Source: Pseudomonadota bacterium (GTDB lineage Bacteria > Pseudomonadota > Gammaproteobacteria > Xanthomonadales > Rhodanobacteraceae). From it: a stretch of DNA of 36,321 bases. The translations under genes were made by a program, and so were the position numbers. Numbering within the stretch: the first letter of the stretch is position 1; each line of letters starts with the position of its first letter. Shown one piece after another: positions 32,862 through 36,321 of this stretch. The stretch spans positions 1 to 36,321 of the forward strand of contig JAKAEJ010000017.1 of the NCBI GenBank assembly GCA_021818335.1, read 5' to 3'. The notes under the pieces are model-generated. The model ran no database searches. It was not told the origin of the DNA and saw only the letters and a list, made by a program, of their open reading frames with translations.

Positions 32862-32874
32862 CGGCGAGACGCCG
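32862..32874. terminator. Weak hairpin candidate in the 32831-32961 convergent gap
   Basis: CGGCG-AGA-CGCCG is a perfect 5-bp stem with a triloop in the convergent gap between the nucleotidyltransferase and acetyltransferase genes. An overlapping AGGGC/GCCCT pair (32831-32854) offers an alternative fold. Nothing else is visible in this gap. Confidence 0.25.
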
Positions 32875-32961
32875 AGGACGGGCGTGCAGGTCCGCCCGGG
32901 TTTGTCCCCCGGCCGATCGCCGGCAGCGGTCCGCAGCGACCCGAATCCGCACCCGACGGGA

Positions 32962-33429
32962 TCATCCGGCGGTGAAGTCGTCCTCGAACAATGCGTACGT
33001 GCTTTGGTGCATGCCCAGCGTGGCGTAGGTGGCCTGCGCGCGCGCGTTGTCCTGTTCAACGTAGAGGCGCAGTCCAACGGCGCCGGCCGCGTGGGCGCGC
33101 CGACGCGTCGCGTCGTGCAGAGCCCGGTAAACGCCGCGGCGACGCGCCGAGGGCACGACATAAACGCTCTGGATCCACCAGAAGTCACCGCCCCGCCAAT
33201 CGCTCCACTCGTAGGTGACCATCAAGGTGCCGACGCGCGTGCCGGCCTGTTCGGCGATGAGATAGAAGCCCCGCGAGGGTTCTCGCAGAAGGGTTTCCAC
33301 GCCACGCGCGAGCCGCATCGGGTCCAGCTGCTTGTGCTCGGTTTCCAGTGCCATCGCGGCTGCGCAGCCGTTCAGGAAATCAAGATCATCGCGAGTCGCG
33401 TCGCGTATGGCCAGGCGGGGATCGCTCAT
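32962..33429 (-). CDS. GNAT N-acetyltransferase
   Basis: A 155-residue acetyltransferase that moves acetyl from acetyl-CoA to an unknown amine. The acetyl-CoA loop is VVPSARRRGVYRAL (the Q/RxxGxG/A motif), preceded by the strand WWIQSVYV and followed by LRLYVEQDNARAQATYATLGM, the usual ending. MSDPRLAIRDATRDDLDFL is a typical start. Its ATG overlaps the ntrC stop as ATGA, so it is coupled to nitrogen regulation genes, an arrangement that suggests a nitrogen-linked substrate but does not prove one. Confidence 0.9.
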   Translation of the reverse strand: MSDPRLAIRDATRDDLDFLNGCAAAMALETEHKQLDPMRLARGVETLLREPSRGFYLIAEQAGTRVGTLMVTYEWSDWRGGDFWWIQSVYVVPSARRRGVYRALHDATRRRAHAAGAVGLRLYVEQDNARAQATYATLGMHQSTYALFEDDFTAG

Positions 33430-34838
33430 GGTTCGTCGTGTCCTGCAGGGGAATGGCGCGGACGTGCACTGCCCAGCTTGCGCGCGAGGGTATTGCGGCC
33501 CAGCCCGAGGGCAGCAGCAGCGTTCTGGCGATGGCCCTGGTGCCGCGCGAGCGCGGTTTCCAACAGCGTTCGATCGAACAGCGCGCGTGCCTTGGCATGG
33601 AGTTCCGGAACACCCTCGCTCAGTTGCAGTTCGGTCCAGGCGGCGAGTGCGGCGATCCACTCGATGCCCGCGGCGGGCACGCTGCCGCCCGCATTCAGGT
33701 CGGGCGGTTGGATTTCGCGTCCGGGGGCGATTACGGCTAGTCGCCGGCAAAGGTTTTCCAGCTGGCGGACATTGCCCGGGAAATCCATGTGCTCCAGAAG
33801 CTTGAGTGTCGTCCCCGAAAATCGCTTGGCTGGCACTTTCAACTCGGCCGCGGCCTTTGCCAGGAAATCGCGTGCCAGAATGGGAATGTCTTCGCGTCGT
33901 GCCGACAGTGGCGGCAGCTCGATACGGACCACGTCCAGCCGATGCAGAAGATCGGCGCGGAATCGGCCCTCGGCGACCTTGGCGGCGAGATCCTGGTGGG
34001 TCGCCGCAATGATGCGGACGTCGCTCTTCAGCAGTTCGCGGCCACCCACGCGGTAATACTCGCCACCAGCGAGGACGCGCAGCAGCCGCGTTTGCAGCGC
34101 CAAAGGCATGTCGCCAATTTCATCCAGAAACAACGTGCCGCCCGCCGCCTGCTCGAATCGACCGGGATTGCGCCGCTGGGCGCCCGTGAAAGCGCCGGCC
34201 TCATGGCCGAAAAGCTCGCTCTCCAGCAGTTCTGCCGGTATGGCTGCCGTATTCAGCGCGACAAACGGACGGAGTCGACGCGCGCTTTCGTCGTGCAGCG
34301 CACGGGCCACCAGTTCCTTCCCCGTTCCCGTGGCGCCGGTGACGAGTACCGTCAGGTCACTGGCGGCGACGCGGCCGATCAATCGGAAGACCTCGCGCAT
34401 GGCGCGACTTTGTCCGAGCAGGGCGTTGGCGCGAGGTTGCGCCGGTTCAGGCGCCGGTTCTGTCGCGCCCTCGGCGCCGGCGATGGCGCGGCGAAGCGAG
34501 GCGACGACCTGTTCGAGATCGAAAGGCTTCGCAAGATAATCAACGGCGCCGGCACGGTAGGCCGCCGCGGCACTGGCAATGTCGGTGTAGGCGCTCATCA
34601 CCAGGATCGGCACCTGCCTGGCTTGGTCACCCAGCGCAGCGACCAGATCCAGGCCTTCGCCGTCGGGTAGATGCAGGTCGGTGAGGATGGCCGCGGGTGT
34701 TGCCTCCGAGGCGAGCGCTGCGCGCGCCGCGCCAAGGCTGGCGAAAGCCCTGGCCGGCAACCGCGCCTGCTCGAGCGTGCGCAACAGCACCGTGCGCAAG
34801 GCGCGGTCATCCTCGATGATCCAAACGGGAGCGCTCAT
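33426..34838 (-). CDS. ntrC: Nitrogen regulation response regulator NtrC (sigma-54 activator)
   Basis: A 470-residue activator of sigma-54 promoters for nitrogen assimilation. Receiver domain with phospho-acceptor Asp54 in LTDLHLPDG, Lys in YLAKPF; AAA+ domain with Walker A GATGTGKE (168-175), the sigma-54 contact loop GAFTGA (215-220) and Walker B-type LFLDEIGD; C-terminal Fis-type helix-turn-helix in GHRQNAAAALGLGRNTLARKLG, closely like E. coli NtrC. Everything needed for function is present. It overlaps ntrB upstream and the acetyltransferase downstream by ATGA each. No glnA lies in the window. Confidence 0.95.
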   Translation of the reverse strand: MSAPVWIIEDDRALRTVLLRTLEQARLPARAFASLGAARAALASEATPAAILTDLHLPDGEGLDLVAALGDQARQVPILVMSAYTDIASAAAAYRAGAVDYLAKPFDLEQVVASLRRAIAGAEGATEPAPEPAQPRANALLGQSRAMREVFRLIGRVAASDLTVLVTGATGTGKELVARALHDESARRLRPFVALNTAAIPAELLESELFGHEAGAFTGAQRRNPGRFEQAAGGTLFLDEIGDMPLALQTRLLRVLAGGEYYRVGGRELLKSDVRIIAATHQDLAAKVAEGRFRADLLHRLDVVRIELPPLSARREDIPILARDFLAKAAAELKVPAKRFSGTTLKLLEHMDFPGNVRQLENLCRRLAVIAPGREIQPPDLNAGGSVPAAGIEWIAALAAWTELQLSEGVPELHAKARALFDRTLLETALARHQGHRQNAAAALGLGRNTLARKLGSARPRHSPAGHDEP

Positions 34839-35824
34839 GACTCATCCTCCGCAAGCGGCAAGCGCAACACGAACAGGGCGCCGCTTTCGCTGGGAAGGTG
34901 TTCGAGCTCCCCGCCCTGTTCGCGCGTGTTCGCGCGCGCCAGTGCCAGGCCCAGCCCCGTGCCCCCGACGCGTCCAGAAACCCAGGGTTCAAAAAGCCGC
35001 GGGCGCAACGAGACCGGGATCCCGGGCCCGTCATCATGGACTTCGATGCGCAGTGCGCGGCGCCCTTGCGGCAGGCGCGTGCCGATATCGGCTCGGGTTC
35101 GCAACGTGATGGTGCGTGCGCCGGCTTCGAGGGCATTGCGCGCCAGGTTCAGCATCGTCTGGATGACACGTGCCGGATCGCCGAGCGCCGGCGGCAGGCT
35201 GGGGTCGAAATCGCGAAGCAGGCGCGGTGCTTGCGACTGGCTTGCGAGGAGTGCCAGTACGTGCTCGATGGGCTCGTGCACGTCAAACGCCGTTGTCCGC
35301 GGTGTTGCGGCTCCCTGCAGCAATCGCTCGGTCAGTGCCGCCAGCCGATCGCATTCACCACGGATCAGCGCCGCCAGCTCTCGCTGATCGTCCGCGTGCA
35401 GCGCGCGTTCCAGAAGCTGAGCCGCGCCGCGCATCCCGGCCAACGGGTTTCGCAGCTCGTGAGCCAGGCTGCGCAGCGCCGGCAGAGGGTCATTCACCGC
35501 GGTCGTTGCAGGCAGTACTTCAATGAGCACCGCGGCTTCCGGCAATGGTTGAACCCTGACCGGGGTTCCGATGTCGAGCGGAGGTGCCAGCCCGAAGTCG
35601 ACAACCGCCAGCCGCAACGGGCGGCCTTCGTTGCGGCAGCGGGCCACGGCTTCCAGAAGCCCCGGCGCCAGCCCCTGCAGTGGTTGTCCGAGACAGCGCT
35701 CGGGGCTGCGCCCCAGGCGTTCGGCGAATGCCAGGTTGGCATAGCAAATACGCGAGCGGGCGTCGACCAGGGCCACGCCGGTCTCGAGGATGTCACATGA
35801 TGGATGCGCGCCAAAATCGCCCAT
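34835..35824 (-). CDS. ntrB: Nitrogen regulation sensor kinase NtrB
   Basis: A 329-residue soluble kinase/phosphatase that sets NtrC phosphorylation in response to PII. An N-terminal PAS domain (about 1-105, LETGVALVDARSRICYANLAFAERLG), a HisKA region with His122 in LAHELRNPLAGMRGAAQLL, N-box LNLARNALEAG, G1 DDGPGIP and G2 GTGLGLALA. The family's LRNPLxGxRGAAQLL is diagnostic. No ribosome site is visible and a TAGACT hexamer ends six bases before the ATG, so it may be made from a leaderless mRNA. It is the first gene of the ntrB-ntrC-GNAT operon. Confidence 0.94.
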   Translation of the reverse strand: MGDFGAHPSCDILETGVALVDARSRICYANLAFAERLGRSPERCLGQPLQGLAPGLLEAVARCRNEGRPLRLAVVDFGLAPPLDIGTPVRVQPLPEAAVLIEVLPATTAVNDPLPALRSLAHELRNPLAGMRGAAQLLERALHADDQRELAALIRGECDRLAALTERLLQGAATPRTTAFDVHEPIEHVLALLASQSQAPRLLRDFDPSLPPALGDPARVIQTMLNLARNALEAGARTITLRTRADIGTRLPQGRRALRIEVHDDGPGIPVSLRPRLFEPWVSGRVGGTGLGLALARANTREQGGELEHLPSESGALFVLRLPLAEDES

Positions 35825-35830
35825 TGCACC

Positions 35831-35836
35831 AGTCTA
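35831..35836 (-). promoter_or_regulatory. Possible -10 box of ntrB at leaderless distance
   Basis: On the minus strand TAGACT is separated from the ntrB ATG by six bases (GGTGCA). A start point seven bases after a -10 box would fall on the A of the ATG, producing a leaderless mRNA. There is no ribosome site in the expected place. No -35 hexamer is recognisable. Confidence 0.3.
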
Positions 35837-35872
35837 GAGCAAAAGGCCTTGCTTTAGCGCTTGCGAATGTTT

Positions 35873-35924
35873 TTGTCACACGGGCCGCGGAGACTCTTGT
35901 CACAATCGAGCAAGACTTGTCTCT
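35873..35924. repeat. Direct TTGTCACA repeats upstream of ntrB and the glycosyltransferase
   Basis: TTGTCACA occurs at 35873-35880 and 35897-35904, 24 bases apart, with a weaker TTGTCTCT at 35917-35924. They lie in the divergent gap, spaced about two helical turns apart, so they could be sites for a regulator. I cannot name the protein. Confidence 0.3.
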
Positions 35925-35941
35925 GGACGGCCGTTGCTCGC

Positions 35942-36321
35942 ATGCACATCGTCGACACCACGTTGTTCTATGCGCCGCACAGTGGCGGGGTGAAGCGCTA
36001 TCTCCATGAAAAGAGGCGTTGTCTCCAGCAGCACGAGGACATCCTCCATACGCTCCTCGTACCCGGGCGCAGCAATGCCCTGATCGCCGGGGGCATCAGT
36101 ACGCTGGCTGCACCCCGGCTTCCCCATCGTGCCGGTTATCGGTGGCCGATTCGCTTGGCTGCCTGGCGGCAGGCACTGGTTACGCTTTCGCCCGACCTGA
36201 TCGAAGCGGGGGATCCTTATCTGCCCGCGGTTGCCAGCCGTGATGCGGCGCAACGACTCGGCATTCCCGCGGTGGCATTTGCGCATTCCGATTTGCCACG
36301 TCTGCTGCGGCGATACGTGGG
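35942..36321 (+). CDS. Partial glycosyltransferase (family 4-like), runs off right edge
   Basis: An ATG at 35942 opens a frame that continues to the window end (126 codons). It begins MHIVDTTLFYAPHSGGVKRY, with the glycine-rich SGGVKRYL loop and later SPDLIEAGDPYLP and AVAFAHSDLP, which fit the N-terminal acceptor domain of GT4-type glycosyltransferases that build polysaccharide or lipid-linked sugars. The C-terminal sugar-nucleotide domain is outside the window. It is divergent from ntrB across 117 bases. I see no strong ribosome site before the ATG. Confidence 0.85.
   Translation, partial: MHIVDTTLFYAPHSGGVKRYLHEKRRCLQQHEDILHTLLVPGRSNALIAGGISTLAAPRLPHRAGYRWPIRLAAWRQALVTLSPDLIEAGDPYLPAVASRDAAQRLGIPAVAFAHSDLPRLLRRYV

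Noticed and set aside
35924-35939. A TGGACGGCCGTTGCT segment resembling a sigma-54 promoter
   Set aside because: The GG-to-GC spacing is one base short and the site would start transcription at or past the ATG of the glycosyltransferase.
1-36321. CRISPR arrays, insertion sequences, prophage or integrase genes
   Set aside because: No regularly spaced repeats, transposase motifs, integrase motifs or flanking target duplications were seen.

Overview
This window is GC-rich chromosomal DNA from a gammaproteobacterium. The best guess is the Xanthomonadales, possibly Rhodanobacteraceae. The clues are the protein resemblances (a FadI-type thiolase, a YkgJ cysteine-cluster protein behind aroE, an algZ-algR-hemC block, MASE2-GGDEF, NtrB/NtrC), the very tight gene packing with many 4-base start/stop overlaps, and GC-rich 3'-end hairpins that lack a U-tract. 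I see no tRNA, rRNA, insertion sequence, prophage or CRISPR array. All recognisable genes look intact. The taxonomic call is inference from protein resemblance only.

Layout. Bases 1-3295 (minus): a FadI-like thiolase, then a FAD/NAD(P)/4Fe-4S oxidoreductase whose stop overlaps the start of a further minus-strand gene leaving the left edge, possibly a 2-oxoacid:acceptor oxidoreductase subunit. 3440-5356 (plus): an unrecognised conserved-looking protein, then the water channel aqpZ. 5491-5736 (minus): a possible small membrane protein. 5872-9002 (plus): aroE, a YkgJ-family protein and asnB, which has an unusual C-terminal extension running into the next convergent gene. 8913-13590 (minus): a MarR-type regulator, outer-membrane factor, EmrA and EmrB, a complete tripartite drug-efflux operon. 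13756-16855 (plus): a PagL-type lipid A deacylase divergent from that operon, an Atm1-type ABC exporter and a small esterase. 16859-19488 (plus): algZ, algR and hemC. 19485-20306 (minus): a DUF481 outer-membrane protein sharing a CTAG stop with hemC. 20453-22404 (plus): a WYL-type regulator coupled to a patatin-like phospholipase.

22671-26483 (minus): an unrecognised protein, an OmpR-type regulator with its histidine kinase, and a MASE2-GGDEF diguanylate cyclase. 26619-30942 (minus): a GldA/GldF/GldG-like ABC system, an unrecognised membrane-anchored protein and mutM, all overlapping. 31043-32830 (plus): a fatty-acid desaturase and a MobA/MocA-like nucleotidyltransferase. 32962-35824 (minus): ntrB, ntrC and a GNAT acetyltransferase, each overlapping by 4 bases. 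35942 to the right edge (plus): the start of a family-4-like glycosyltransferase.

How the genes work together. Much of the window concerns the envelope and its control: drug efflux and lipid A deacylation face each other across one regulatory gap, with an Atm1 exporter, an outer-membrane barrel, a patatin phospholipase, a desaturase and a water channel nearby. There are four signalling units (AlgZ/AlgR, an OmpR pair beside a cyclase, NtrB/NtrC, and the WYL regulator). I found no clearly new defence or mobile system. The strongest leads are the GldAFG-like operon overlapping mutM, the palindrome-rich gap upstream of the WYL regulator, the efflux/PagL divergent region, the asnB extension and several unrecognised proteins.
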